From Gammaproteobacteria bacterium (GTDB lineage: Bacteria; Pseudomonadota; Gammaproteobacteria; Ga0077536), in contig JAJFJQ010000020.1 of assembly GCA_021773835.1 (NCBI GenBank), positions 62,001 to 126,000 of the forward strand: a stretch of 64,000 nucleotides of DNA, read 5' to 3'. This document shows positions 33,138 through 41,512 of this stretch, one piece after another. Position 1 is the first letter of the stretch; each line of letters starts with the position of its first letter. The translations under genes and the position numbers were made by a program. The notes beneath the pieces were generated by a model that made no database searches, was not told where the DNA came from, and saw only the letters and a list, made by a program, of their open reading frames with translations.

Positions 33138-34553
33138 TTAGTTCTTACTTAGTGCGCGAGTAAGCGATACGAGATTGGGCTCGTGCTCGAGTTCCAGCAC
33201 CAGCTGCAAGATACGCTCGGCATCTTCGGCAGCAATCGTACGTTCTGCATTGTCCCGGTATTTGTCCTTTATGTCGCTATCCGACATTGGATTCTCCGCG
33301 GAACCACGGTTCATCTGTTCACGATGATGCAATTTTCGACCATCGTTTGTATAGATATCGATTGCTCCGGAAAAATAATCAGGATAGGCAGAATCGGGAT
33401 CGGGTTCGTACGACACCTTGGCACACAGGTTCAGAATATCCGGGTCGCCAAGCACCTCGTCTTCAAGTTCCGCCAGGCCAAACTGCTCGCGCATGAAGGC
33501 AGCAGCGATCACGTAGTTAACGCTGAATTGTGCGTCATAGGAGTTTTGCGGTTTGAGCTTGTGTTTGACTGGTTCGCATATGACGGGGATTTCACTTGGA
33601 TGTACGTGGGCGACGACGCGATCCAGGTCCTTCGCTTCGAGCGCGTGTTCCCGTTTTAAGTACAGTGCGGCATCTGCGAAGGCATGCGTCATATGGCAGG
33701 CAGGGTAGGGCTTGAATGCAATGTTTAGCATCTCCCATTGTTCGCCGAGATGCTCAGTGAGCTTGCCAGGATTAATCGTGCGCCCGTGATGGGTATGCGC
33801 AGGGAACAAACCAAAGCGTCCAAAATAGGGTTCGCGCGGACCGAAAAAACCATGTTTTGCCATTACTGCTGCGGTTTGGGCGCACACACTTGCCCAGCCC
33901 GGATGGTTGCGCTTTGTCCACGCGCCATCGTCGAGGAACTGCATACTGCCGCTAGCCTTCGACAGGACAATACCTTGTGCATCCAATATTTGTTCGTGAT
34001 TCAACCCGTACAGGTAGCCCGCCGCGAGTACGCTGCCGAAGGCACCGACGACACCTGTGGGGTGAAAGCCCTTTTCGTGGAAGCCGCCGCGCGCGGCGGC
34101 GCCGATACGGCTAGCGCATTCCGATCCGATCACAAATGCACTGAGGGCGTCGCGCCCGCCGCAATTGTTCGCAAGTCCCGCGATCAACATCGTCGGTACT
34201 GTACTCGCGGATGTGTGCACAACCGCCTCGCTGTGAGTGTCATCAAAGTCGAGGCCGTGGATGAGTGTGCCATTGAGGTGTGCAGCGTCACGTTGCGGTA
34301 GGCGCAGATCGGATCCGATCACCGGATACTCGCCGACCCCGCCGAGCTCGGTGAGCGCGGCGGCCGTGGTTTTCGCAAATGGGTAATTACACGACGCAAG
34401 TCCGATCCCCAATGCATCGAGAATACTGAGTTTCGCGCGCGCGCAAACCGCCTCAGGTACGCGGTCGAGACTAAAGTTGGAAACAAAGTCAGCGAATCTG
34501 CTAGCCGTATCGACCGGCGACGCCGCTAGCTCAGCATTTGAGGATTTGTTCAT
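33138..34553 (-). CDS. MmgE/PrpD family protein
   Basis: A 471-aa protein of the MmgE/PrpD family (2-methylcitrate dehydratase-like). Seen: RAKLSILDALGIGLAS, the LNGTLIHGLDFDDTHSEAVVHTSASTV active-site region (given in pieces: HGLDFDDTHSEAVVH), a following GSECASRIGAAARGGFHEKGFHPTG segment and AFKPYPACHMTHAFADAAL near the C-terminus. Members dehydrate or isomerise hydroxy-acids; this one is not classical PrpD, as it is not with prpB/prpC. It starts six bases after the CitE-like gene stop and ends 18 bases before the HpaB-like start, so the three are one operon. Confidence 0.88.
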   Translation of the reverse strand: MNKSSNAELAASPVDTASRFADFVSNFSLDRVPEAVCARAKLSILDALGIGLASCNYPFAKTTAAALTELGGVGEYPVIGSDLRLPQRDAAHLNGTLIHGLDFDDTHSEAVVHTSASTVPTMLIAGLANNCGGRDALSAFVIGSECASRIGAAARGGFHEKGFHPTGVVGAFGSVLAAGYLYGLNHEQILDAQGIVLSKASGSMQFLDDGAWTKRNHPGWASVCAQTAAVMAKHGFFGPREPYFGRFGLFPAHTHHGRTINPGKLTEHLGEQWEMLNIAFKPYPACHMTHAFADAALYLKREHALEAKDLDRVVAHVHPSEIPVICEPVKHKLKPQNSYDAQFSVNYVIAAAFMREQFGLAELEDEVLGDPDILNLCAKVSYEPDPDSAYPDYFSGAIDIYTNDGRKLHHREQMNRGSAENPMSDSDIKDKYRDNAERTIAAEDAERILQLVLELEHEPNLVSLTRALSKN

Positions 34554-34558
34554 CTCAA

Positions 34559-35446
34559 CTAAGAATTCGTCGACTTACTAGCGGCTACCGCATCGTAGAG
34601 TGTGACAATGCGCTGGGCCTTTTCAACAATCGGATAATCGACGAAATACCCATCAACCTGAATCGACGCCAGCCCGTCGGCTTCGGCCACATCAAAACTC
34701 GAAATGATCTTGCGTGCCCACGCCGCTTCTTCATCGGTAGGCGTATATGCCGCATTCGTTGGTCCAACCTGATCAGGGTGGATGCAGAGTTTGCCCTGGA
34801 AGCCGAACTCGCGCCCTTTACGTGCCGAGCGCGCGAAGTGTTCGTGTTCTTTGATATGGATGAAGACGGTGTCGATTGGTGGATCGATATTCGCTAGTCG
34901 AGACGCGAGTACCACCTCCGCGCGCACCGCAGCGATCTCTTCTTCTTCGAAGGTCCACTGAAGGTTCAAGTCGCGGGTGTAATCCCCGCCGCCAAATGAA
35001 AGGCGTTTAAGCCTGCCGCCGCTCGCGGCAATCTCGCGTGCCGCGGCATGTCCTTGTGCGGTCTCGATGATTGGAATCAGATCGATCGTACCTGGTTCTA
35101 TCCCATGGCGTCGCTCGAGACTCGTCATCATCCAATCTACCGCCTGAAGGTCCGCTGCTCGTTCAACTTTGGGTAACATAATGCCGTCCAGCCACGGCCC
35201 CAATACCGCCTCGATGTCGTCGTAGCAAAACACTGTATCGATGCTATTGACGCGAATGTATCCACGACAAGTGCGAGGCTGCTTCAAAGCCTCCACCACC
35301 GTGGCGCGGGTCGCCGGTTTTTCTGCTACAGCAACGGCGTCCTCAAGATCGAGTATGACGGCGTCGCAGCCGGTCGTGAACGACTTTTCTACCCGACGCG
35401 GATGGTTGCCGGGCGCGAATAGAAAACTTCGATTCGGTTGCATCAT
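34559..35446 (-). CDS. CitE-like CoA ester lyase (HpcH/HpaI aldolase family)
   Basis: A 295-aa TIM-barrel lyase. Hallmarks: RSFLFAPGNHPRRVEK, AVILDLEDAVAVAEK, YIRVNSIDT, GIMLPKVE, IPIIETAQGHAAA with the metal Glu, SFGGGDYTRDL with the metal Asp, and the C-terminal GKLCIHPDQVGPTN. Citryl-, malyl- and methylmalyl-CoA lyases share this pattern; the exact substrate is not set. It lacks a catalytic-domain extension as seen in malyl-CoA lyases and has no acyl-carrier partner. It is the first gene of a three-gene operon. Confidence 0.88.
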   Translation of the reverse strand: MMQPNRSFLFAPGNHPRRVEKSFTTGCDAVILDLEDAVAVAEKPATRATVVEALKQPRTCRGYIRVNSIDTVFCYDDIEAVLGPWLDGIMLPKVERAADLQAVDWMMTSLERRHGIEPGTIDLIPIIETAQGHAAAREIAASGGRLKRLSFGGGDYTRDLNLQWTFEEEEIAAVRAEVVLASRLANIDPPIDTVFIHIKEHEHFARSARKGREFGFQGKLCIHPDQVGPTNAAYTPTDEEAAWARKIISSFDVAEADGLASIQVDGYFVDYPIVEKAQRIVTLYDAVAASKSTNS

Positions 35447-35905
35447 AGATTGTCTTTCCTGGCTTCAAGGGCTGCTGGTCATCTTAGCAACGTCCGCTGA
35501 GCGCGGCCATTACGACCATGATCGATAGTTTTCAGGCGACAGTAGGAGTCGCACTGCGGTGTTAACGCGGAGTATTCGACGGATCGCCACCCACCAGCAC
35601 CTGTCACAATCGATCGAAGCGATTACAATTGCCCTTCGATAACGGTCCCGGCAATTCCCAAGAGATCACAGTACGATGAAATTATGTGTACTCCTAATCA
35701 GCGGCACTAACAGCCATATCCTCTTGGTGGGTAGCCCAGTCTATTTTCCAACATCAGTGGTGGGTATGAGACATTTTGGACAGAACGTCAAACCGTTACC
35801 TAGCGCAGGGGACTGATGAGGTGATCGTGTTTTCGTCATTCCGGCGTAGGCCGGATTCCATCGTTCGTATGATAATGCCGATCCCCAAATAAAGATCACA
35901 CCGAC
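35447..35905. other. Intergenic stretch with a short palindromic repeat
   Basis: No gene. It must hold the promoters of both the CitE-like operon (minus) and the sulfotransferase (plus). At 35834-35860 the sequence CGTCATTCCGGCG followed by TAGGCCGGATTCCA resembles a very common chromosomal intergenic palindrome (GTCATTCCGGCGAAGGCCGG type) seen in many bacteria, with CCGGC / GCCGG arms. It is likely a REP-like element. Confidence 0.5.
35834..35860. repeat. REP-like palindromic element
   Basis: A 27-base element of the GTCATTCCGGC...GCCGGA type with short CCGGC/GCCGG arms. It sits 46 bases before the sulfotransferase ATG. Such elements are widespread repeats in proteobacterial genomes and often mark intergenic ends. 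Only one copy is seen in this window. Confidence 0.45.
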
Positions 35906-36811
35906 ATGAGCAATCAACAAACTGCAGCGCCAACCAAAACCACGGAACTTCAGAATCACCATATGGATTCAACCCGCTGGAATGATTTCAAGTTCCGCGA
36001 CGACGATATCGTTATCGCAACCTGGGCAAAATCCGGGACCACCTGGTTGCAGCAAATTGTTGGGCAGTTTGTCTTCGATGCCGCCGAAAATATACCGGTC
36101 ATGCAGATTTCGCCGTGGTTGGATTATCGAGCGATCCCGAAAGATGCGACGTTGGCGACGCTCAAGGCGCAGACTCACAGAAGGTTTATAAAAACCCACC
36201 TTCCAGCCAACGCATTAGTTGTTTCGCCGAATGCAAAATACATTTATATCGGACGTGACGGACGCGACGCTATCTGGAGCTGGTATGAACATCATTGCTG
36301 TTATACCGACTACATCTACAAGGCGTTGAACGAAAGTCCGGGCCTCGTCGGTCCACCGCTAGAGCGTCCCGGAAAGGATGTGGTTGAATATTATCACCAG
36401 TGGTTGGAAGGGAATGGGTATCCGATTTGGCCGTTCTTCTCGAACATCCAATCGTGGTGGGACATTCGCGATCAACCGAATGTTTTACTGCTGCACTTCA
36501 ACGCCCTGAAGGCCGATCTTGAAGGCGAGATGAGAAAGATCTGCAATTTTCTCGAATTTGACGTTGACGAAGCGCTGTGGCCGAAGATGGTTGAACATTG
36601 CACGTTTGACTACATGAAAAAGAATGCCGATGCGTTGACGCCAAGGCTTGGTGCGATATTTTCCGGGGGCGGCAAAAGCCTTATCAACAAAGGTAACAAC
36701 AAACGGTGGACCGAAGCGCTGAGCGATGCGGATAACCAAAAGTACGAAGCATTCGCAGCCGAACACCTATCACCGCAATGCGCACGGTGGTTGGCTTCGG
36801 GCACATTGTGA
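35906..36811 (+). CDS. PAPS-dependent sulfotransferase
   Basis: A 301-aa cytosolic sulfotransferase of the Sulfotransfer_1 group. The 5'-phosphosulfate loop is TWAKSGTTWLQQI (residues about 39-51) and the 3'-phosphate motif is YIGRDGRDAIWSWYEHH. The end has the TFDYMKKNAD and FSGGGKSLINKGNNKRW segments of the family (here GNNKRW rather than G..GDWK). It transfers sulfate from PAPS to a small-molecule hydroxyl or amine. It is followed 59 bases on by a GST gene on the same strand. Confidence 0.9.
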   Translation: MSNQQTAAPTKTTELQNHHMDSTRWNDFKFRDDDIVIATWAKSGTTWLQQIVGQFVFDAAENIPVMQISPWLDYRAIPKDATLATLKAQTHRRFIKTHLPANALVVSPNAKYIYIGRDGRDAIWSWYEHHCCYTDYIYKALNESPGLVGPPLERPGKDVVEYYHQWLEGNGYPIWPFFSNIQSWWDIRDQPNVLLLHFNALKADLEGEMRKICNFLEFDVDEALWPKMVEHCTFDYMKKNADALTPRLGAIFSGGGKSLINKGNNKRWTEALSDADNQKYEAFAAEHLSPQCARWLASGTL

Positions 36812-36870
36812 TTTTTGTTACGGCAACCGGGATCTAAGTGTCTTTTTCACTCAAGCGTGAGGCGTAACGC

Positions 36871-37617
36871 ATGAAGCTGCTCGTATTCCCGCACTCGCAT
36901 TTCTGCGAGAAAGCACGTTGGGCGCTCGATTTCAAAGGTATACCGTTCGAACCTGTGGCCGTTATGCCGGGTTTGCATTTACGTACCGTCAAAAAACTCG
37001 CGCCTAAATCCACGGTCCCCGTGTTAATCAATGGCGATGAGGTTGTTCAAGGTGCGGATGAAATTATTCACTATCTCGATCGATGCCATCCGTTACGTTT
37101 ACTTACCCCAACCGATACGGATGCGCGCGATGCCTGTCTTGCGCTAGAGCATAGTATGGATGCGCGGCTCGGTGAGAACATCCGTTGTATCCTCTACCAG
37201 ACGCTGATCAATTATCCGAAATTTATTTGCCACTGCTTCACCTACCCGATGCCGCGCCTGAAGCAACTAGCGTTCTATCTCATCTATCCGGTACTGCGGC
37301 GAAAGATCTATCAAACCTATGTAGTTTCTGATGCATTTGTTGATGAAGCCAGACGCAATTTCGATCTGGCGATGGAAGAACTTGGGCAGCGGATCTCGCA
37401 ACAGGAATTTATGGTGAACGACCAATTTACCCGTGCCGATCTTTCCGTCGCGGCGATGTTGTCTTTGATAGTTCTGCCACCGGAACACCCGTTTCCATGG
37501 GGCGGTTTGCCCGATCCGAAAGCCCAAGCATTCCTCGACCTATACCGGGACCATCCAGTGTCCGAGTGGGTTGGGAAAATGTACCGGGATCACCGCCGGC
37601 ACCGGCCGATGGAATAG
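36871..37617 (+). CDS. Glutathione S-transferase
   Basis: A 248-aa GST. The thioredoxin-like domain starts MKLLVFPHSHFCEKARWALDFKGI with a HFCEKARW motif (Cys in the Ser/Tyr position), includes KSTVPVLINGDEVV and ADEIIHYLD, and is followed by an all-helical C-terminal domain (ARRNFDLAMEELGQRISQQEF, TRADLSVAAMLSLIVLP). Its class is unclear. It lies between the sulfotransferase and the HEAT-repeat protein on the same strand; spacing of about 60 bases on each side permits one operon. Substrate unknown. Confidence 0.85.
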   Translation: MKLLVFPHSHFCEKARWALDFKGIPFEPVAVMPGLHLRTVKKLAPKSTVPVLINGDEVVQGADEIIHYLDRCHPLRLLTPTDTDARDACLALEHSMDARLGENIRCILYQTLINYPKFICHCFTYPMPRLKQLAFYLIYPVLRRKIYQTYVVSDAFVDEARRNFDLAMEELGQRISQQEFMVNDQFTRADLSVAAMLSLIVLPPEHPFPWGGLPDPKAQAFLDLYRDHPVSEWVGKMYRDHRRHRPME

Positions 37618-37672
37618 TCAGATCAGAACCCTCCGTATCTGAGCCGCAATCGCGCGCACCGATCTTATCCAC

Positions 37673-39517
37673 GTGCCACACCGGACTCCTCTGTTAGCCA
37701 TTATTTTGGCACCCATAGTGCTGTTGCTATTGGTCTTGTTATGGAACAAGGCCTTGATGCCGTTATATCGATTTGTCTGGTTTAGCCCAGCGGCAATCGA
37801 GTGGCGTCTAAATAGCGATAGCCCAGCCAAGCGTATCTCCGCGATTAGAGATATAGGGTACTTACCGTCTGTCGAAGGTGTGTTGCTCGACAAACTCATA
37901 CACCGCATGCGCAACGACGAGTCCTCTGATGTTCGTGTGGCCACGATTAACGCGCTCGGCCAGCATGGCCAGAAACGCGCGCTTAGCGATCCGACGATCG
38001 CGGCCTTGAGTGAACTCATTTTGACTGCCGAGGATGACGTCATATTGTCGGCTACCATCGTTGCAGTTGGACAGTCCGCGCTATACAACCAATATCGCGA
38101 GCAGGTTATCGATAGGATCGCGAGTGTATTCAATGAACAGCATGCGCCGTGGCTTTATTCGCGGGCCATCTCGGCACTTGGGCAGCTCGGTGCTGCGCAG
38201 CAGTTGCCAGAACACGTCGTTGCGGTCGTCAACGCGTTATTTACTGATCCGGTACGACCGGGGGACCGCGAAGATGTGGCGCGGGCGTTTAGCGAGATGT
38301 CTAAGGGTCGGTCGCTGCCGCTGTCGACCCTGACAATAATTGCCGATGCGTTGCCAACGGAACCAAACCACCGTATCCGCGGTTCGATTATTTATGCCAT
38401 AGCCTATTCAGCGGTCTACTACCCAAAGTCAGTTGCTGTTTTGAGAGAGGCCTTGAATAGTCCGGACCCGAACACGGTGCAGGCGGCCGAGCACGCACTG
38501 CACATCGTCCGGACCAGCGAGATGCTAGCGGATAAAGATCTTCTGATGCTGGCGCTTGACGTTTCCGAACCGCCGAAGGCGCGATTGACCGCCATGCGTG
38601 CCATTCGCGGTTCGCATATCGACCCGGCCATGTATCCGGCCATCGTATCGTTGGCAGCGGATCAGGAAACCGACATTGCCGTAGTGGCAATCGGTATGTT
38701 TCGACGCTTTGCCAAGTCGCCAACGGATGACTTTGAGAGCGCGGTACTGATCCCTGCAATAAAGCGGGCCATGACTGCGCCGGATCCCGCAATCCGCCAT
38801 GCAGCCTATGGCGTGTTGTCTCGGATTTCCCGGCGCCTGCCAAGCTACGTCCGCGCCGCCGACCTGCCGGCTCAAATTGATATAGGCATGAGTGATCCGG
38901 ATCCTAAAGTTCGGACTGTTGTTCTCCTTATGAAGATACGCGAAGCGTCCGTCGACGCTGAACGAGACTCGCTGATCCAGCGCGCCATCACCGATCCCGA
39001 TCCGTATGTCCGACGTATTGCGGTAGGCTGGTTAGGCACACCAACAATACAAAGTGCTAGGCGGCACACGTTCATTACCCAAGCCTTACAGGACAATGAT
39101 CACGGCGTTCGTGTCGCTGCCGAGAGCGCTCTGAAAAGATGGAATGGGCGTGAACGTCCTTGGCCGATTAAGCTGTGGCAAATGTGGCAAGCCGGCGACG
39201 TTGAGAAGTTCTGGGTTTCGATCCTTATTATGGTGACCGTTGCCACACCGATCCTGATCGGCGGGGCCTTTTTGCTCTATTTCGTAGCTCGGCTATTGAC
39301 CTATTTACAACAGCGCCGTTGGCGCGCAGCAGGGGCACTAGGGGTGGTGGGGATCTGGGGTGCGGCAAGTTACGGTCTATTTGTCCTGTACTTCTTCGCT
39401 GCGCTCGCCGGCGATGTTCAGGGTGCGGAGTTAGCAATGTTGAGCGGTGTTTTGTGGGGTGCCATCGCGGCCTACACGGCGCTTGGCTGGGGCATGCACT
39501 ACCTGGTGCGACGCTAG
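37673..39517 (+). CDS. HEAT-repeat membrane protein
   Basis: A 614-aa protein. One N-terminal membrane helix (LLAIILAPIVLLLLVLLW), then a long soluble part (about 60-490) made of HEAT-like helical repeats (e.g. DVRVATINALGQHG, PDPNTVQAAEHALHI, PDPKVRTVVLLMKI, PDPYVRRIAVGWLG), then three hydrophobic segments at the C-terminus (about 515-545, 555-580, 588-608). The start codon is GTG at 37673 without a clear RBS, so the exact start is uncertain. It is likely a scaffold in the inner membrane. No enzymatic motif is visible. Confidence 0.8.
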   Translation: MPHRTPLLAIILAPIVLLLLVLLWNKALMPLYRFVWFSPAAIEWRLNSDSPAKRISAIRDIGYLPSVEGVLLDKLIHRMRNDESSDVRVATINALGQHGQKRALSDPTIAALSELILTAEDDVILSATIVAVGQSALYNQYREQVIDRIASVFNEQHAPWLYSRAISALGQLGAAQQLPEHVVAVVNALFTDPVRPGDREDVARAFSEMSKGRSLPLSTLTIIADALPTEPNHRIRGSIIYAIAYSAVYYPKSVAVLREALNSPDPNTVQAAEHALHIVRTSEMLADKDLLMLALDVSEPPKARLTAMRAIRGSHIDPAMYPAIVSLAADQETDIAVVAIGMFRRFAKSPTDDFESAVLIPAIKRAMTAPDPAIRHAAYGVLSRISRRLPSYVRAADLPAQIDIGMSDPDPKVRTVVLLMKIREASVDAERDSLIQRAITDPDPYVRRIAVGWLGTPTIQSARRHTFITQALQDNDHGVRVAAESALKRWNGRERPWPIKLWQMWQAGDVEKFWVSILIMVTVATPILIGGAFLLYFVARLLTYLQQRRWRAAGALGVVGIWGAASYGLFVLYFFAALAGDVQGAELAMLSGVLWGAIAAYTALGWGMHYLVRR

Positions 39518-39519
39518 AA

Positions 39520-40056
39520 TTACAGCAAGGGTCGGTCCGATTTTGCGGTTTCCGACCAGTACAATGCTGCGCCACTGTTCGCGGGAACACCTTCGCCGGT
39601 TTTATACATGTTTGAAATTCTCGATTGAGAAATCTTGTGACCGTATTTCGCGGCGGTGAGAAACAATCGCGCTGCCTCAGTCAAATTGCCACCGTTATGC
39701 ATTGCAACTGCTTCGGCGTATAAAATCTGACACAGACGTGTTTGCTGGTTTTTGTCGCTGTACTCGGCGACCAGGTTTGGGTGATCGGGAAACGTTACTT
39801 CTTCCGCGCGGTTCGCACTCTCTACTGCTTTCTCTAGTTCGACCGGATCGTGATGTTCTTCACGATGGATGTGCATGATCGCGTAGGCGGATCTCATGTG
39901 CCCTGCACTCGACGACTTAAATAACCACCGTAGTGCTTCGCGTAAATCCTTACCAACACCTCGACCTCGGTAAAGGCACAAGCCGAGCAAGTATTGCGCC
40001 TGCGGGTTATCCACGTTCGCCGCGGCAAGTAAGGATCTGACTAAACGGGTTGCCAT
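39520..40056 (-). CDS. Sel1-like repeat protein
   Basis: A 178-aa soluble protein with Sel1-like (TPR-type) repeats: AQYLLGLCLYRGRGVGKDLREALRWLFKSSS (in parts: LGLCLYRGRGVGKDLREAL), a middle region with EEVTFPDHP, and EAARLFLTAAKYGHKISQSR followed by KTGEGV.ANSGAALYW. These repeats usually mediate protein-protein contact. It has no signal peptide. Its stop is three bases from the stop of the convergent HEAT-repeat gene. No partner is identifiable. Confidence 0.8.
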   Translation of the reverse strand: MATRLVRSLLAAANVDNPQAQYLLGLCLYRGRGVGKDLREALRWLFKSSSAGHMRSAYAIMHIHREEHHDPVELEKAVESANRAEEVTFPDHPNLVAEYSDKNQQTRLCQILYAEAVAMHNGGNLTEAARLFLTAAKYGHKISQSRISNMYKTGEGVPANSGAALYWSETAKSDRPLL

Positions 40057-40155
40057 GCTGTGCGCCCAGTTTCTAGTTCTTTGCTACCCAAAGTATAGAT
40101 AGCAAGGTAGGCCTAGTCCGGTAGTAGTTCCTATTTCGAACCCGATCGTTACTGT

Positions 40156-40797
40156 TCAGCTGCAAAACGGCCAAAACTGGTACCAATGTCGGCATCGGAA
40201 TTTCGCGTCGCATTGCTTTAATTGTTGTCCATATTCGTCAGCAGTCCGTGCGACCTTGTCGGCAACCTGCAATAGCTTTGGTTTTTTTTTGTAGCTCCCA
40301 CGTTTGTAGCCGCCGCGACCTTCGTGATAGGCGAGATAGAGGTCGCGCGTATTCCATTTGGATAGACCGAGTTGTTGATGGCTCTTGTGGTTGTACCAAC
40401 CGATAAAATCGAGCGCATCCTCCATGTCGCCTCGACTCCTAAACAAGCTACCGCGCTCTGCTTTATATTCTTTCCAAACGGGATCTTGGATCTGCGCGTA
40501 CCCAGTCGCCGACGATGGCCGTCCTAGCGGAATAAACAAAAACCACTCGAACGGCGGCTTGGCATTCTCACGATAGCTCGATTCCTGGCGCACGAACGCC
40601 ATTTGGATCTGGGGCGGGGTGCCCCACTGCGCTGCCGATTTCCGAGCGTAGTCATACCACGCAGGGTGTTGCTCAAAGACGGAGCAGATATTGTGTTGTG
40701 CTTTTGGCGGGGCACTGGCGCAACCAGCGGCGACGCATGCGATAACAAATACGCTGAGCGTATAACTTAGCTGGAACCGCCCATCACGGATCATCAT
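40156..40797 (-). CDS. Lytic transglycosylase-like (SLT) lipoprotein
   Basis: A 213-aa lipoprotein. The signal sequence ends in a lipobox (VAAGC, Cys about 26). The domain that follows contains QMAFVRQESSYRENAK, whose Glu is the catalytic residue of SLT lysozyme-like enzymes, then ATGYAQIQDPVWKEY in place of the common GLMQI motif, and DLYLAYHEGRGGYKRG. It would cleave peptidoglycan glycan strands with formation of 1,6-anhydro ends. A second hydrophobic patch is absent. The end is Cys-rich (RCRHWYQFWPFC). Confidence 0.8.
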   Translation of the reverse strand: MMIRDGRFQLSYTLSVFVIACVAAGCASAPPKAQHNICSVFEQHPAWYDYARKSAAQWGTPPQIQMAFVRQESSYRENAKPPFEWFLFIPLGRPSSATGYAQIQDPVWKEYKAERGSLFRSRGDMEDALDFIGWYNHKSHQQLGLSKWNTRDLYLAYHEGRGGYKRGSYKKKPKLLQVADKVARTADEYGQQLKQCDAKFRCRHWYQFWPFCS

Positions 40798-40849
40798 CTA
40801 TGTTTTTGGGCTCAATGTTGGTAGGCCCCGATCCACTGTCGGCATCCGA

Positions 40850-41443
40850 TCAATCCAATATTTCAACCATGCCAGGCAATGCGCGCATTCGCACAAGCCA
40901 TGCTTTAATTGCCTCATAGCCGTCTAAGCTGACGTTGCCGTCACCACATTGTGCGATCGCTGGGAAGGAAGCGACGTCCGCAATTGTCGGGCGATCTAAT
41001 GCTAGCCATTCGCGGTTTGACAGCCGGCCTTCGAACAGCTTCAAAGCCTTGGCGGTGTTCTCTTCGACCGCCCCGGCGTTAACGCAGAGCCACGGGAAAT
41101 GTACCGCGAGTCGGGCGTCATATGGCCCTAAGCGCAGTTCGTAGGCGGCTGCGGAAAGCCAAGAATTGACTTCGGCTTCTTCGTCCGGGTTTTTACCCAA
41201 CCATGCATCGCCGTATTTCCGTGCCAACCAGATCAGAATCGCTTGAGAATCGCGTAGCACCAATTCGCCGTCCGTAAGCACCGGCAACTGGCCAAACGGA
41301 TTGAGCGCGAGGAACTCGGGGGTCTGGTGAGCATTTTGCAATAGATCAATTGGTTCAAGCCGATGCTTTATATCCAATATCGACAGCAGAATTCTTACCT
41401 TGTAGCAGTTCAGCGCGAGCGGCATATTGTAGAGGGTGATCAT
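40850..41443 (-). CDS. Glutathione S-transferase
   Basis: A 197-aa GST starting MITLYNMPLALNCYKVRILL, with the NPFGQLPVLTDGELVLRDSQAILIWLA glutathione-binding region (in parts: FGQLPVLTDGELVLRDSQ) and the RPTIADVASFPAIAQC C-terminal signature. It is slightly short but complete. It lies downstream of the glutathionyl-hydroquinone reductase gene on the same strand (70 bases), and both may be expressed together. Class and substrate are unknown. Confidence 0.88.
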   Translation of the reverse strand: MITLYNMPLALNCYKVRILLSILDIKHRLEPIDLLQNAHQTPEFLALNPFGQLPVLTDGELVLRDSQAILIWLARKYGDAWLGKNPDEEAEVNSWLSAAAYELRLGPYDARLAVHFPWLCVNAGAVEENTAKALKLFEGRLSNREWLALDRPTIADVASFPAIAQCGDGNVSLDGYEAIKAWLVRMRALPGMVEILD

Positions 41444-41512
41444 CGAATTCTCCGAGTTTCGTGAATGGAGACGTTTGGATTTGACGCCGCTGGTATGGGA
41501 TCCAAACGCTCG

